From: Paenimyroides viscosum | GTDB taxonomy: Bacteria > Bacteroidota > Bacteroidia > Flavobacteriales > Flavobacteriaceae | Direction: 5' to 3' | Assembly: GCF_003858535.1 (NCBI RefSeq) | Contig: NZ_RQTJ01000011.1 | Coordinates: 1-64,000 of the forward strand | Length of the DNA stretch: 64,000 nucleotides | In this document: positions 9,387-18,198 of the stretch, piece by piece | Layout: each line of letters starts with the position of its first letter | Numbering within the stretch: position 1 is the stretch's first letter | Translations under genes and position numbers: made by a program | The notes under the pieces: model-generated | The model's input: only the letters and a program-made list of their open reading frames with translations | What the model was told of the DNA's origin: nothing | The model's database searches: none

Positions 9387-9796
9387 TTTAATAAGTTCTT
9401 GACAAGCTTCAAATAACGAACGTAGAACTTAACTTGCAAACAATTTAAATTAAATACCCGCTTGAAAAGTATCAAGCGGGTATCCCTTATAAAACATAAT
9501 AAAAACACTACTTTTTTTTAATTCCGTTCATTTTAAATTTAAATGATTGGTCTTTTTCATAACAATTTCTTTTTTTTAATGTAATTTTCTTTTTCATAAT
9601 GTATAAAGCAAATGAAAGACCAAAAAACAGAATGCATATTTTATTTTCAGCAAATCTATCACAAACCCTCATAAATCAACACGTTGAGCAATAAATCATT
9701 TTTATCAGCAAAAAAGTTATAATACCAATTACTCAATTTACCGAGAGAAAACGTACCCGAATTGAGTATTAATTCCACTATTTTGGTGTGTAATTA
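9387..9796. other. Intergenic region between tatA and tex 3' ends
   Basis: About 410 bases with no credible gene. It holds a perfect 12-bp hairpin at 9454-9483 and a 9-bp inverted pair at 9730-9738/9760-9768 (TACTCAATT and complement) just before the end of tex. The rest is simple AT-rich sequence. The two flanking genes converge, so some of these structures may help stop transcription. Confidence 0.6.
9454..9483. repeat. 12-bp perfect inverted repeat (hairpin)
   Basis: ATACCCGCTTGA at 9454-9465 pairs fully with 9472-9483 across a 6-base loop. No T tract follows on either strand, so it is not a standard intrinsic terminator. Confidence 0.7.
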
Positions 9797-11929
9797 CTAA
9801 TTATCTAAAATCATAGTGAGTTGTAAACGTTTTTTTTGCTGATCCACATCTAACACTTTTACCTGAACATGTTCGTGCAGTTTAACCACTTCATTTACAT
9901 CGGCCACAAAACCTGCCTTTAACTGCGATATATGCACCAAGCCGCTTTCTTTAATACCGATATCAACAAAACAACCAAAATTAGTAATGTTGTTAATGAT
10001 GCCGTTGTAAACTTTGCCTACCTCAACATCGTTTATTGATTTTAACGAAGCATCAAATTCCAATACTTTTGCTTTTTTACGCGGATCTAATCCCGGTTTT
10101 TCCAACTCTTTCAGCAAATCAGTTATATAATGTATTCCAAATTGTTCTGAAATGTATTTTGAAGGATCTATTTTTTCGATTGCTGATTTATTTCCGATCA
10201 ATTCGTTCGTACTGATTTTTAACTCTTTTGCCATTTTTTCGACTAAAACATAAGCCTCAGGATGCACTGCAGAATTATCTAACACAAAATCGCCGTTTAC
10301 AATTCGTACAAAAGCTGCTGCCTGCTGATACGCTTTTTCGCCCAAACGTGGTACGCTTTTCAATTCTTTTCTATTGGTAAAAGCTCCGTTTTCTGCTCGG
10401 TATGCTACAATTTTGTCAGCCAGTTTTTCACCGATTCCAGAAACATAGCTCAACAACGATTTACTTGCCGTGTTTAAGTTGATTCCAATTTTATTTACAC
10501 TGCGAATTACCACTTGATCTAATTCTTCTTTCAATAAGGTTTGATCCACATCATGCTGATACTGCCCAACACCAATTGACTTTGGATCGATTTTAACCAG
10601 CTCTGCCAACGGGTCTTGTAACCTTCTACCAATTGAAACAGCTCCGCGAACAGTAACATCGTAAGTAGGAAATTCTTCTCGAGCAATTTTCGATGCCGAA
10701 TAAACCGATGCGCCTGCTTCACTTACCACAAAAACCTGCAAAGGTTTATCAAAAGCGACTTTTTTTATGAAAAACTCCGTTTCACGACTTGCTGTTCCGT
10801 TACCAATGGCAATGGCATCAATTTTATAGGAATTTGCCATAGAGCGGATTTTTTTAGTTGCCATGGCAATATCTTTTTGTGGAGCGTGCGGAAAAATAGT
10901 TTCGTTGTACAGCAGATTTCCGTTTTCATCGATACAAACAACTTTACAGCCGGTTTTAAATCCGGGATCGATTCCCATAACTCTTTTTTCGCCCAATGGA
11001 GCAGACAATAACAACTGCGATAAATTCTCTGAAAAAACTCCGATTGACTGTAAATCGGCTTTTAGTTTGTATTCCTGCAATACTTCGTTAGACAACGCCG
11101 GTTCTAACAAACGTTTATACGAATCGGCAACTGCTTTAGAAATTTCGACAGCTGTTTCGTGCTTTTTATTTTTAATTACAGTTTCTTCTATAAATGTAAT
11201 AGCTTCGGTTTTATCAATACTTATATTTAACTTTACAAAACCTTCGTTATTGGCACGCAACATTGCTAACAATCGGTGGGCAGGTGCTTTAAATAATGGT
11301 TCGTTCCAATCAAAATACTGTTCAAATTTCTTGGCAGCATCTTCGTCTTTCTTTGTTTTTACAACTTTGGCCGAAATTTCTGCACTGCGCTGAAACTTGC
11401 GTCGAAGTGCTTTTCGAACAAAAATATTTTCGTTGATCCATTCGGCAATAATATCGCGTGCTCCCTGTAAAGCATCTTCGCTAGAAAAAACTTTACTGTT
11501 TAAATATCTTTCGGCAGTATATTCTAAATCGTCAACATTTTGCGACATAATCATCTTTGCCAAAGGTTCTAATCCAGCTTCGCGAGCAGTATCGGCTTTG
11601 GTTTTTCGTTTCTTTTTAAAGGGAAGATACAAATCTTCAATTTCGATCAAATCAAAAGAATTCTGAATTTTATCTTTCAAAAAATCGGTCAATAATCCTT
11701 GTTCATCAATCGATGCCAAAACAGATTCCTTTCTTTTAACAAGCGCTTCAAACTGATTGGAAAGTTTTGAAATTTGTTCGATTTGAACTTCATCTAAATT
11801 TCCCGTAGCATCTTTTCTATACCTTGCGATAAACGGAATAGTACAGTCTTGCGCTAATAATTCTAAAGTGCTTTGGATGGATTTGTCGGAAACGGCAACT
11901 TTTTCCTTTATATATTGAATAGTGTTCAT
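9797..11929 (-). CDS. tex: Tex-family RNA-binding transcription accessory protein
   Basis: 710 residues from the ATG at 11929, the usual Tex length. In order: helical Tex N-terminal domain, YqgF/RNase-H-like domain (VMGIDPGFKTGCKVV, about 320-450), helix-hairpin-helix motifs (near 490-570; YVSGIGEKLADKIV) and a C-terminal S1 RNA-binding domain (GKVYNGIINNITNFGCFVDI, about 635-705). The longer frame to 12001 is rejected because it would start upstream of the predicted promoter. Tex binds nucleic acids and affects transcription in several bacteria. Monocistronic here. Confidence 0.93.
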   Translation of the reverse strand: MNTIQYIKEKVAVSDKSIQSTLELLAQDCTIPFIARYRKDATGNLDEVQIEQISKLSNQFEALVKRKESVLASIDEQGLLTDFLKDKIQNSFDLIEIEDLYLPFKKKRKTKADTAREAGLEPLAKMIMSQNVDDLEYTAERYLNSKVFSSEDALQGARDIIAEWINENIFVRKALRRKFQRSAEISAKVVKTKKDEDAAKKFEQYFDWNEPLFKAPAHRLLAMLRANNEGFVKLNISIDKTEAITFIEETVIKNKKHETAVEISKAVADSYKRLLEPALSNEVLQEYKLKADLQSIGVFSENLSQLLLSAPLGEKRVMGIDPGFKTGCKVVCIDENGNLLYNETIFPHAPQKDIAMATKKIRSMANSYKIDAIAIGNGTASRETEFFIKKVAFDKPLQVFVVSEAGASVYSASKIAREEFPTYDVTVRGAVSIGRRLQDPLAELVKIDPKSIGVGQYQHDVDQTLLKEELDQVVIRSVNKIGINLNTASKSLLSYVSGIGEKLADKIVAYRAENGAFTNRKELKSVPRLGEKAYQQAAAFVRIVNGDFVLDNSAVHPEAYVLVEKMAKELKISTNELIGNKSAIEKIDPSKYISEQFGIHYITDLLKELEKPGLDPRKKAKVLEFDASLKSINDVEVGKVYNGIINNITNFGCFVDIGIKESGLVHISQLKAGFVADVNEVVKLHEHVQVKVLDVDQQKKRLQLTMILDN

Positions 11930-11947
11930 TGTATGAATTTTGAACTG

Positions 11948-11955
11948 CAAAAATA
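11948..11955 (-). promoter_or_regulatory. -7 box for tex
   Basis: On the minus strand this reads TATTTTTG, an exact TAnnTTTG match, 18 bases ahead of the tex ATG. It supports the shorter start at 11929. Confidence 0.55.
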
Positions 11956-12027
11956 CTGCTTTACATGAATTTATTTTAATAAATAAAATTTTGTTTTTCA
12001 AAATATTATATTGTTATTCAAAATTAA

Positions 12028-12035
12028 TATCTTTG
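12028..12035 (+). promoter_or_regulatory. -7 box for higBA
   Basis: TATCTTTG matches TAnnTTTG and ends 19 bases before the higB ATG. Antitoxin binding near here would be expected for an autoregulated module, but no clear operator palindrome was seen. Confidence 0.55.
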
Positions 12036-12054
12036 TATCTTAATTAAAACAACT

Positions 12055-12348
12055 ATGCGTATAGTAACATTTTCTAAAATCAAAATGTTTATTGAGAAGC
12101 ACGCCGATGCCGATGTTGCCTTACGCGATTGGTATTTTAAGACCAAAAGAAGCGATTGGAATAATTTAAATGAATTAAAACAAACCTTTGCAACTGCAGA
12201 TTATATTGGTAACAATAGATTTGTTTTTAATATTAAAGGAAATGATTACCGATTGGCTGCTATTGTAATTTTTGCATCGAAAAAAGTATACATACGTTTT
12301 ATTGGAACACATGCTGCGTATGACAAAACAAACTGTTTAAACATTTAA
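12055..12348 (+). CDS. higB: HigB-family toxin (type II toxin-antitoxin)
   Basis: 97 residues, basic, with the pattern of the HigB_toxin family of mRNA interferases: an N-terminal region that includes LRDWYFKTKRSDWNN, then NRFVFNIKGNDYRLAAIV and the C-terminal YIRFIGTHAAYDK segment. These toxins cleave mRNA on ribosomes. The gene lies 2 bases before a helix-turn-helix antitoxin, in the toxin-first order typical of higBA. Both genes look intact. Confidence 0.88.
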   Translation: MRIVTFSKIKMFIEKHADADVALRDWYFKTKRSDWNNLNELKQTFATADYIGNNRFVFNIKGNDYRLAAIVIFASKKVYIRFIGTHAAYDKTNCLNI

Positions 12349-12350
12349 TT

Positions 12351-12716
12351 ATGAGAACAATTGAAACACATAAAGAATATAAGGCTGTTTGCCTGCGTAT
12401 AGAAGAATTATTAAAAACGGTTGGTAATGAAACTTTACCAGATGATCCTAATTTCATTGAATTAGACTTACTTTCGGATTTAATAGCTGATTACGAAGAA
12501 CTAAACGAGCCTTTAACACAACCTGCTTTGGTTGATGTAATTAAATTAAGAATGTACGAAAAAGGTTTAAATCAAAAACGGCTGTCTGAATTATTGGGTG
12601 TAAGTACATCTCGTATTAGTGAATATCTTAACGGAAAAAGTGAACCGCCTTTAAATGTAGCTCGTGAAATAAGCGTAAAATTAGATATTGATCCGGCAAT
12701 TGTGTTAGGTGTGTAA
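12351..12716 (+). CDS. higA: HigA-family antitoxin with XRE helix-turn-helix
   Basis: 121 residues. The C-terminal half (about 64-118) is an XRE/Cro helix-turn-helix with the recognition region QKRLSELLGVSTSRISEYL. The N-terminal half should wrap the toxin. It starts 2 bases after higB, and the pair shares the promoter at 12028. It would neutralise HigB and repress the operon. A DUF1294 gene follows only 2 bases later and may be read through. Confidence 0.88.
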   Translation: MRTIETHKEYKAVCLRIEELLKTVGNETLPDDPNFIELDLLSDLIADYEELNEPLTQPALVDVIKLRMYEKGLNQKRLSELLGVSTSRISEYLNGKSEPPLNVAREISVKLDIDPAIVLGV

Positions 12717-12718
12717 AA

Positions 12719-12997
12719 ATGGGGAAAATTATATTTATATACTTAATTATTGTTAATTACATTGCCTTTAGCCTGTATCATTTAGATAAACAGCGTGCAA
12801 TTAAGGGCAAACAGCGTATTTCTGAAAAAAACCTATTAACCATTGCTGCTTTTGGCGGAACTTTGGGTGCTTATTTGGGTATGCAAAAGTATCGACACAA
12901 AACAAAAAAGCTGTCTTTTAAATTGTGGTTTTACGGTATTTTAATTTTACAGATTGTATTCTTTTTTGCTGTTTATAAGAAGAGGTTTTTTATATAA
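12719..12997 (+). CDS. DUF1294 small membrane protein
   Basis: 92 residues with three hydrophobic segments (about 4-20, 40-56 and 69-87). The central stretch LLTIAAFGGTLGAYLGMQKYRHKTKK is the DUF1294 signature, where a conserved G-G-x-x-G turn precedes the basic HKTKK. Function unknown. It lies 2 bases after higA and may share its transcript, then ends at a shared hairpin terminator. Confidence 0.85.
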   Translation: MGKIIFIYLIIVNYIAFSLYHLDKQRAIKGKQRISEKNLLTIAAFGGTLGAYLGMQKYRHKTKKLSFKLWFYGILILQIVFFFAVYKKRFFI

Positions 12998-13046
12998 AAA
13001 AACCACAAATGCACAAATAAAATCATCTGTGAATCTGTGGTTTATA
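12998..13046. terminator. Bidirectional hairpin terminator between DUF1294 gene and rpiB
   Basis: The arms AAACCACA (13000-13007) and TGTGGTTT (13036-13043) extend inward to 14 matches in 16 positions, with A-rich sequence before and T-rich after. The flanking genes converge, so it can serve both. Confidence 0.75.
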
Positions 13047-13064
13047 TAACTTAAAAATATATTC

Positions 13065-13496
13065 TTAACTACAAGCAATTTTATTTACACGGGTTGCGTG
13101 ACGTCCGCCTTCAAATTCGGTAGTTAAAAAAGCATCAATCATTTCTAAAACTTGCGGAATAGCCGTAAAGCGCGCAGGAATAGAAATTACGTTTGCGTTA
13201 TTATGCTGGCGTGCCAAAACGGCAATTTCTTTTGTCCAACACAAAGCACAACGAACACCCTGATGTTTGTTTGCACTCATGGCAATTCCGTTACCCGATC
13301 CGCAGATTACAATTCCAAAATCAACTTTATTGTCTTCTACATCTTGAGCGACTTTGTGACCAAAATCAGGATAATCAACAGAATCAAAAGTATCGGTTCC
13401 GTAATTTACCACTTCAATTCCTTTGTCCTGAAGCATTTGCACAATGGCTTTTTTATATTCCGGACCTGCGTGATCATTTCCTATTGCAATTTTCAT
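13065..13496 (-). CDS. rpiB: Ribose-5-phosphate isomerase B
   Basis: 143 residues starting at MKIAIGNDHAG (ATG at 13496). An upstream ATG at 13520 lies on the promoter itself and is rejected. RpiB/LacAB family features are the N-terminal GNDHAG loop, the GTDTFDSVDYPDF segment, the catalytic-cysteine loop ICGSGNGIAMSANK (about 64-77) and the RHATRVNKI phosphate-binding end. It interconverts ribulose 5-phosphate and ribose 5-phosphate in the pentose phosphate pathway. Confidence 0.93.
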   Translation of the reverse strand: MKIAIGNDHAGPEYKKAIVQMLQDKGIEVVNYGTDTFDSVDYPDFGHKVAQDVEDNKVDFGIVICGSGNGIAMSANKHQGVRCALCWTKEIAVLARQHNNANVISIPARFTAIPQVLEMIDAFLTTEFEGGRHATRVNKIACS

Positions 13497-13519
13497 ATCG
13501 TTTCGTTGTATTGTTTCCA

Positions 13520-13527
13520 CAAAGGTA
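13520..13527 (-). promoter_or_regulatory. -7 box for rpiB
   Basis: On the minus strand it reads TACCTTTG, an exact TAnnTTTG match, 23 bases before the chosen ATG. Confidence 0.6.
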
Positions 13528-13664
13528 ATTATTTTGAATTATTGAATTATTAAAAAATCATTCAAAGATTAATAAACAATATTTAAGACAAAATTTACAT
13601 TTACACTTTAATATTTTCATACCTTTAATAAGTATTTGAGCAATTTGCTTAAACAAATTTATAT

Positions 13665-15848
13665 ATGACAAAGAAAATAAGAAGATTCCATAAAAAACCG
13701 GGCAAAGATTATTCCGGACAAATTTTAAAATTACTATCACAAAACAGCGCTAAAGTTTTTAACTACAAGCAAATAGCAGCTGTTTTGGAAGTTACCGATA
13801 CTAAAGGAAGAAACGAGATTATTAAAGAATTAAAATACCTGGTTTCTACCCAAAAAATTGAAGAAGTAGATCGTGGAAAGTTTCGTATTTTGGAACAATC
13901 GAGCTATTTTGAAGGAACAATTGACATGACTGCTCGCAAAGCGGCCTATTTTATTAGTCCTGAATTTGACGAAGATCCGTTTATTCCAACCAACAATTTA
14001 AACAAAGCGCTTCATGGCGATAAGGTGAAAGCCTACGTTTACAACAAACGCAAAGGTAAAAAGCCCGAAGCTGAAGTTATTGAGATATTAGAACGCAAAC
14101 GTGATGAATTTGTCGGTGTAATTCAAATCAACGGCACATTTGCTTTTGTTGTTACGGCAAACCCTAAAATGTACGTGGATTTATTTATTCCGAAGGAAAA
14201 ATTTGGCGATGCCGAAAACGGCGATGTGGTATTGGTTAAAATGACCGATTGGCCAGAAAAGGCGAACAATCCGTACGGACAAGTAATTAAAGTTTTAGGA
14301 AAACCAGGCGAACACAATACCGAAATGCACGCAATTTTGGCAGAATATGGTTTACCGACTGATTTTCCTGTGGAAGTTGAAGCGTTTGCGCAGAAATTAG
14401 ATACATCGATCACCGAAGAAGAGATTGCAAAACGCCGCGATATGCGTGATGTACTAACGTTTACGATTGATCCGCGCGATGCAAAAGATTTTGATGATGC
14501 CTTATCTTTTCAGGTTTTAGAAAACGGAAATTACGAAATTGGTATCCACATTGCCGATGTTTCTCATTATTTACAAGAAGGAACCGTTTTAGACGAAGAA
14601 GCGTACAATCGCGCAACATCTATTTATTTAGTTGATCGTGTGGTGCCGATGCTTCCTGAAGTATTATCGAACTTTGCGTGTTCGTTACGCCCAAACGAAG
14701 AAAAATATACATTTTCTGCAGTTTTCGAACTAAATAAAAAAGCCGAAATCGTAAATTCTTGGTTTGGAAGAACCGTAACCTATTCAGATAAACGAATGGC
14801 TTACGAAGAAGCACAGGTTATCATTGAAACGAAAGCAAATGAAATTCCTGCCGAAATATCGCTAACAAATGAAAAGCAATTAATTGACCAACCTATTGTT
14901 GATGCTGTTTTAACAATGGATGAGTTAGCTAAAACATTACGTGCAAAACGTATGGCTAATGGCGCAATTTCGTTTGATAAAGTAGAAGTAAAATTCCATT
15001 TAGATGAGAACGATGAGCCAACAGGTGTTTATTTCAAAGTATCTAAAGATGCCAACCATTTAATTGAAGAGTTTATGTTGCTGGCAAACCGCAAGGTTTC
15101 AGAATTTATTGGCAAGCAAAAGAAAACCTTTATTTACCGCGTGCATGACGAACCAGATCAAGATAAATTATTCAATCTGCAAACGGTTATTTCAAAATTT
15201 GGTTATGGTTTAAATTTTAAATCAAAAGGTGATATTTCTAAATCGCTTAATAAATTGTTAAGTGATGTTCAAGGTAAAAAAGAACAAAATCTGGTTGATA
15301 CACTGGCAATTCGCAGTATGAGCAAAGCAGCGTATTCTACCGAAAACATTGGTCATTACGGCTTGGCGTTTGATTATTATTCGCATTTTACCTCGCCAAT
15401 TCGTCGTTACCCCGATGTTATGGCACATCGTTTACTACAATATTATTTAGATGGAGGAAAATCGGTTGATGAAGAAGTCTATGAAGCTAAATGTGTGCAT
15501 ACATCGCAAATGGAAAATTTAGCTGCAAATGCAGAACGCGACAGCATAAAATACATGCAGGTTAAGTTTATGCAGGATCATAAAGACGAGGAGTTTGTAG
15601 GTGTAATTTCTGGCGTAACCGAATGGGGAATTTACGTGGAAATCGTTGAAAACAAATGTGAAGGAATGGTACGCATTCGGGAAATTAAAGACGATTATTA
15701 TACTTTTGACGAAAAACAATACGCTTTAGTTGGCGAGGTTACTAAAAACTTGTTACAGTTGGGTGATGAAATTATTGTGAAAGTTAAAAATGCCGATTTG
15801 GTTAAAAAACAGTTAGATTTTACGTTTATTAAAAAAGTAAATGAATAA
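13665..15848 (+). CDS. rnr: Ribonuclease R
   Basis: 727 residues, standard RNase R length. A basic N-terminus and winged helix-like region (1-90) are followed by cold-shock OB folds (about 90-230), the RNB catalytic domain with DPRDAKDFDDAL (about 268-279, the magnesium-binding aspartates), the SPIRRYPDVMAHRLL motif and a C-terminal S1 domain (about 643-725). It is a processive 3'-to-5' exoribonuclease that degrades structured RNA. The stop overlaps the next start (TAATG), so the GIN-domain gene is translationally coupled. Confidence 0.95.
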   Translation: MTKKIRRFHKKPGKDYSGQILKLLSQNSAKVFNYKQIAAVLEVTDTKGRNEIIKELKYLVSTQKIEEVDRGKFRILEQSSYFEGTIDMTARKAAYFISPEFDEDPFIPTNNLNKALHGDKVKAYVYNKRKGKKPEAEVIEILERKRDEFVGVIQINGTFAFVVTANPKMYVDLFIPKEKFGDAENGDVVLVKMTDWPEKANNPYGQVIKVLGKPGEHNTEMHAILAEYGLPTDFPVEVEAFAQKLDTSITEEEIAKRRDMRDVLTFTIDPRDAKDFDDALSFQVLENGNYEIGIHIADVSHYLQEGTVLDEEAYNRATSIYLVDRVVPMLPEVLSNFACSLRPNEEKYTFSAVFELNKKAEIVNSWFGRTVTYSDKRMAYEEAQVIIETKANEIPAEISLTNEKQLIDQPIVDAVLTMDELAKTLRAKRMANGAISFDKVEVKFHLDENDEPTGVYFKVSKDANHLIEEFMLLANRKVSEFIGKQKKTFIYRVHDEPDQDKLFNLQTVISKFGYGLNFKSKGDISKSLNKLLSDVQGKKEQNLVDTLAIRSMSKAAYSTENIGHYGLAFDYYSHFTSPIRRYPDVMAHRLLQYYLDGGKSVDEEVYEAKCVHTSQMENLAANAERDSIKYMQVKFMQDHKDEEFVGVISGVTEWGIYVEIVENKCEGMVRIREIKDDYYTFDEKQYALVGEVTKNLLQLGDEIIVKVKNADLVKKQLDFTFIKKVNE

Positions 15849-16531
15849 TGAAAAAGTATTTTTTTTCAGCAGCCTTACTTATAGGATTACAAACGGTGGC
15901 AAGTGCCCAAATTGATAAAAATGTTGGCGATTTCACTTCGTTGAAAGCAAGTAACCGCATTAAAATTGAACTAATTCCATCAACAGAAAATAAAATTGTT
16001 GTAAAGGAAAGTCAGGTTGATGCAGTGAATATCATCAATAAAAACGGTCGGTTGGTTTTAAAAAACACCTTGAAAGAACTGGTTTCAGAAAGTGAATATT
16101 CTGTCACTATTCAGGTTCATTTCAACAACTTAAAAGAAATTGACGCGCAAGGTGGTTCATACATTTTTAGCGATACCGTTATAGATCAAACCAAAATAGA
16201 ATTAAACGCCAATTTAGGCTCTACCATAAAACTAAACCTGAAAACAGAAACGTTGACAGCCAATTCAAACACCGGTGCAAAGCTGTATTTAAACGGATCG
16301 GCTTCTAAATCGGTTAAGCTTTCGGCATCGTCAGGCGGACAAATAACTGCCAACGAACTAACTACTTTGCGCAATATTATTAAGGTAAATTCGGGCAGTG
16401 TTGTTAAAGCAACTGCAACCGATTATCTGGAAGCACAGGTATTGGCTGGCGGAAGCATTAAAATTCACGGAAAACCCAAAGATGTTAAAGAAAAAATAAC
16501 CTTGGGCGGCACAATAGAATATATTAAATAA
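15848..16531 (+). CDS. Head GIN domain (DUF2807) secreted protein
   Basis: 227 residues. A signal peptide (about 1-20, ending ASAQ) is followed by a right-handed beta-helix-like region of short repeating strands: FNNLKEIDAQGGSYIFSD, then alternating N/S/G turns. This is the DUF2807 or putative auto-transporter adhesin head GIN pattern. It is predicted to be periplasmic or surface exposed. Role unknown. Its start shares a base with the rnr stop. Confidence 0.82.
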   Translation: MKKYFFSAALLIGLQTVASAQIDKNVGDFTSLKASNRIKIELIPSTENKIVVKESQVDAVNIINKNGRLVLKNTLKELVSESEYSVTIQVHFNNLKEIDAQGGSYIFSDTVIDQTKIELNANLGSTIKLNLKTETLTANSNTGAKLYLNGSASKSVKLSASSGGQITANELTTLRNIIKVNSGSVVKATATDYLEAQVLAGGSIKIHGKPKDVKEKITLGGTIEYIK

Positions 16532-16584
16532 ATTGATTATTAGATAGGCTGTGCCAAAATACACTTGATTTATTAATACATAAG

Positions 16585-16678
16585 CCGTTACTTCGAGTAG
16601 ATTTTTCGTAATGAAATGAAGGGAAATCGTATCGAGAAGTTTGTGAACTATAAGTTCTCGACAAACTCGAACTGACGA
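16585..16678. repeat. Dispersed imperfect palindromic repeat (unit R1)
   Basis: It contains inverted pieces TTCGAG / CTCGAA and ATCGAGAAG / TTCTCGA around an AT-rich centre, and ends with ACTCGAACTGACG. Similar TTCGAG...CTGACG pieces occur in other gaps of this window (21270 and 30495). Confidence 0.6.
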
Positions 16679-16738
16679 AAATCTGATAAATTCTATTTGG
16701 TGTAAACGTTCCAATAATGATATTAAATAATTTTATCG

Positions 16739-16746
16739 TAAATTTG
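16739..16746 (+). promoter_or_regulatory. -7 box upstream of lysE-like gene
   Basis: TAAATTTG is an exact TAnnTTTG match. A terminator-like hairpin lies between it and the gene. Confidence 0.5.
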
Positions 16747-16763
16747 TAGTAACATTCAATTAA

Positions 16764-16791
16764 AATGCCAATTACAGTTGGCATTTTTTTT
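16764..16791 (+). terminator. Terminator-like hairpin in the leader of the LysE-type gene
   Basis: AATGCCAA (16764-16771) pairs with TTGGCATT (16778-16785) across a 6-base loop and runs into an 8-base T tract that ends 8 bases before the ATG at 16799. It may end transcription from the GIN-domain gene or act as an attenuator. Confidence 0.75.
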
Positions 16792-16798
16792 ATACAAA

Positions 16799-17527
16799 AT
16801 GGATTTATTTTTCACAGGAATATCGCTTGGTTTTTTTCTCAGTTTCATGATTGGGCCGGTTTTTTTTATTTTAATAGAAACCAGTATTACCAAAGGGTTT
16901 AAAGCTGCCTTAACTTTTGATGCTGGTGTTATTATAGCAGATATTTGTTTTATTCTAATAGCCTATTTTAGTAGTTTTCAGTTAATTAGCAGCATTAAGG
17001 ACGATCCCGCACTTTTTCTTTTTGGTGGAATGATTATGATTACCTACGGAACCATTTCGTTTATTCGTTTACAAAAACTTAAAAAAGCAGAAATTCATAT
17101 TGAAACCGCTAACTACAAAAACAACTACTTTTCGTTATTTGCAAAAGGCTTTTTATTAAACTTTATCAATGTTGGTGTTTTAGGTTTTTGGTTGGCAATT
17201 ATAATAACAATTGGTCCGCAATTAGAAATGAATCACAGCAGAATGATTAATTTCTTTGCTTTTGTTATTGGCGCATATCTTGCAACAGACATAATTAAAA
17301 TGCTTTTAGCCAAACAATTACAAAGCAAACTTACACCCAAAAACATTTTAAAAGTTAAAAAAGTAAGTAGTATTATTTTAATTGTTTTTGGAGCCGTTAT
17401 CATGTCTAAATCATTTATTAAAAATGAACCCGATTTTATCAAAAACAAAATTAATTTTCCTGCTTCTGATGCTTTAATTCCAACATCAAAAACCACTTCT
17501 CTACTTTTATTTGATCTTTCTAAATAA
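16799..17527 (+). CDS. LysE family translocator
   Basis: 242 residues with six predicted membrane segments. The first segment carries GISLGFFLSFMIGPVFF, the LysE/RhtB motif, and later ones have the family's NFINVGVLGFW. I start at the ATG at 16799 because the open frame further upstream begins with TTG inside a terminator hairpin. LysE-type proteins export amino acids or related small solutes. Substrate unknown. Some flavobacterial members are only distantly related to characterised exporters. Confidence 0.85.
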   Translation: MDLFFTGISLGFFLSFMIGPVFFILIETSITKGFKAALTFDAGVIIADICFILIAYFSSFQLISSIKDDPALFLFGGMIMITYGTISFIRLQKLKKAEIHIETANYKNNYFSLFAKGFLLNFINVGVLGFWLAIIITIGPQLEMNHSRMINFFAFVIGAYLATDIIKMLLAKQLQSKLTPKNILKVKKVSSIILIVFGAVIMSKSFIKNEPDFIKNKINFPASDALIPTSKTTSLLLFDLSK

Positions 17528-17593
17528 ATATTAAAGAATCATTACAACCTTTTTGTATATATTTACGTCTATACTGATATAAAATATACAATT

Positions 17594-17986
17594 ATGAAAA
17601 AACATTTTTTAACGATCTGCATTTTTAGTGCATTGGCATTTGGTTCTATTTCTTGTGATTCTAACGACGATAATCATGTACACCCAGAAAACAAATTAGA
17701 AAAATTTAAAGGAACATGGGTTGGAACTTATTCAGGTGATGGTGAAGGTACATGGACTGCAACTTTTGACAGTAGTGGTAACGCAGAAGGTACTCTTGTA
17801 TCGGGAAGTAACACGTTTAAGCTAACAGGTGAGGTTGCTGAAAACGGAACCATTAACGCCGAATTTATGAGTGGTACCAATGTAGTAGGAACCATGACAG
17901 GAACGTTAACCGAAAAAACAGGATCGGGAACGTGGAATAATAAGATTCAAAATTATAATGGAACTTGGCAAGGTACTAAAAACTAA
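17594..17986 (+). CDS. Small lipoprotein, lipocalin-like or beta-barrel
   Basis: 130 residues with a lipoprotein signal ending at the lipobox SISC (Cys21), followed by an Asp/Asn/His-rich linker. The mature part is built of short strands with repeating GTW motifs: KGTWVGTYSGDGEGTW, GTMTGTL, GSGTWNN and YNGTWQGTKN. This looks like a small beta-barrel or sandwich. Cellular role not recognised. It is followed directly by an intrinsic terminator and seems monocistronic. Confidence 0.75.
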   Translation: MKKHFLTICIFSALAFGSISCDSNDDNHVHPENKLEKFKGTWVGTYSGDGEGTWTATFDSSGNAEGTLVSGSNTFKLTGEVAENGTINAEFMSGTNVVGTMTGTLTEKTGSGTWNNKIQNYNGTWQGTKN

Positions 17987-18013
17987 AAATCAGCTTTAAA
18001 AGCTGATTTTTTT
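17985..18013 (+). terminator. Rho-independent terminator after lipoprotein gene
   Basis: AAAATCAGCTT pairs with AAGCTGATTTT and continues into a run of nine or more T. Confidence 0.85.
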
Positions 18014-18015
18014 TT

Positions 18016-18145
18016 CCGTCACTTTGAGTTGGTTTTTCGTAAATGCAATTAAGGAAAATTGAGTTTAGTTGTCATTTCTACTAAGGAGAGATCTCTAATA
18101 CTATAAGATTTTTCGACTTCACTTCATTTCGCTCAAAATGACACT
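18016..18145. repeat. Dispersed imperfect palindromic repeat (unit R2)
   Basis: An inner GTCATTTCTAC... and ...GCTCAAAATGAC form the ends of an inverted unit, with AGAGATCTCT in the middle. Many Bacteroidota intergenic repeats share the GTCATTT...AAATGAC ends. Confidence 0.6.
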
Positions 18146-18198
18146 TTCTTACTTTTACCACATAGTACAATAGAATAATATATATTTAAAGCTTTATA

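Noticed and set aside
10863..11393. 176-codon frame on the plus strand inside tex
   Set aside because: It is antisense to a well-conserved protein domain, and its translation has no recognisable features.
13152..13553. 133-codon frame opposite rpiB
   Set aside because: Fully overlaps a clear RpiB gene; the product is Cys/Ile-rich and without a family pattern.
16778..16798. Upstream TTG start for the LysE-type protein
   Set aside because: The codons lie in the 3' arm of a terminator hairpin; the ATG at 16799 gives the normal family N-terminus.
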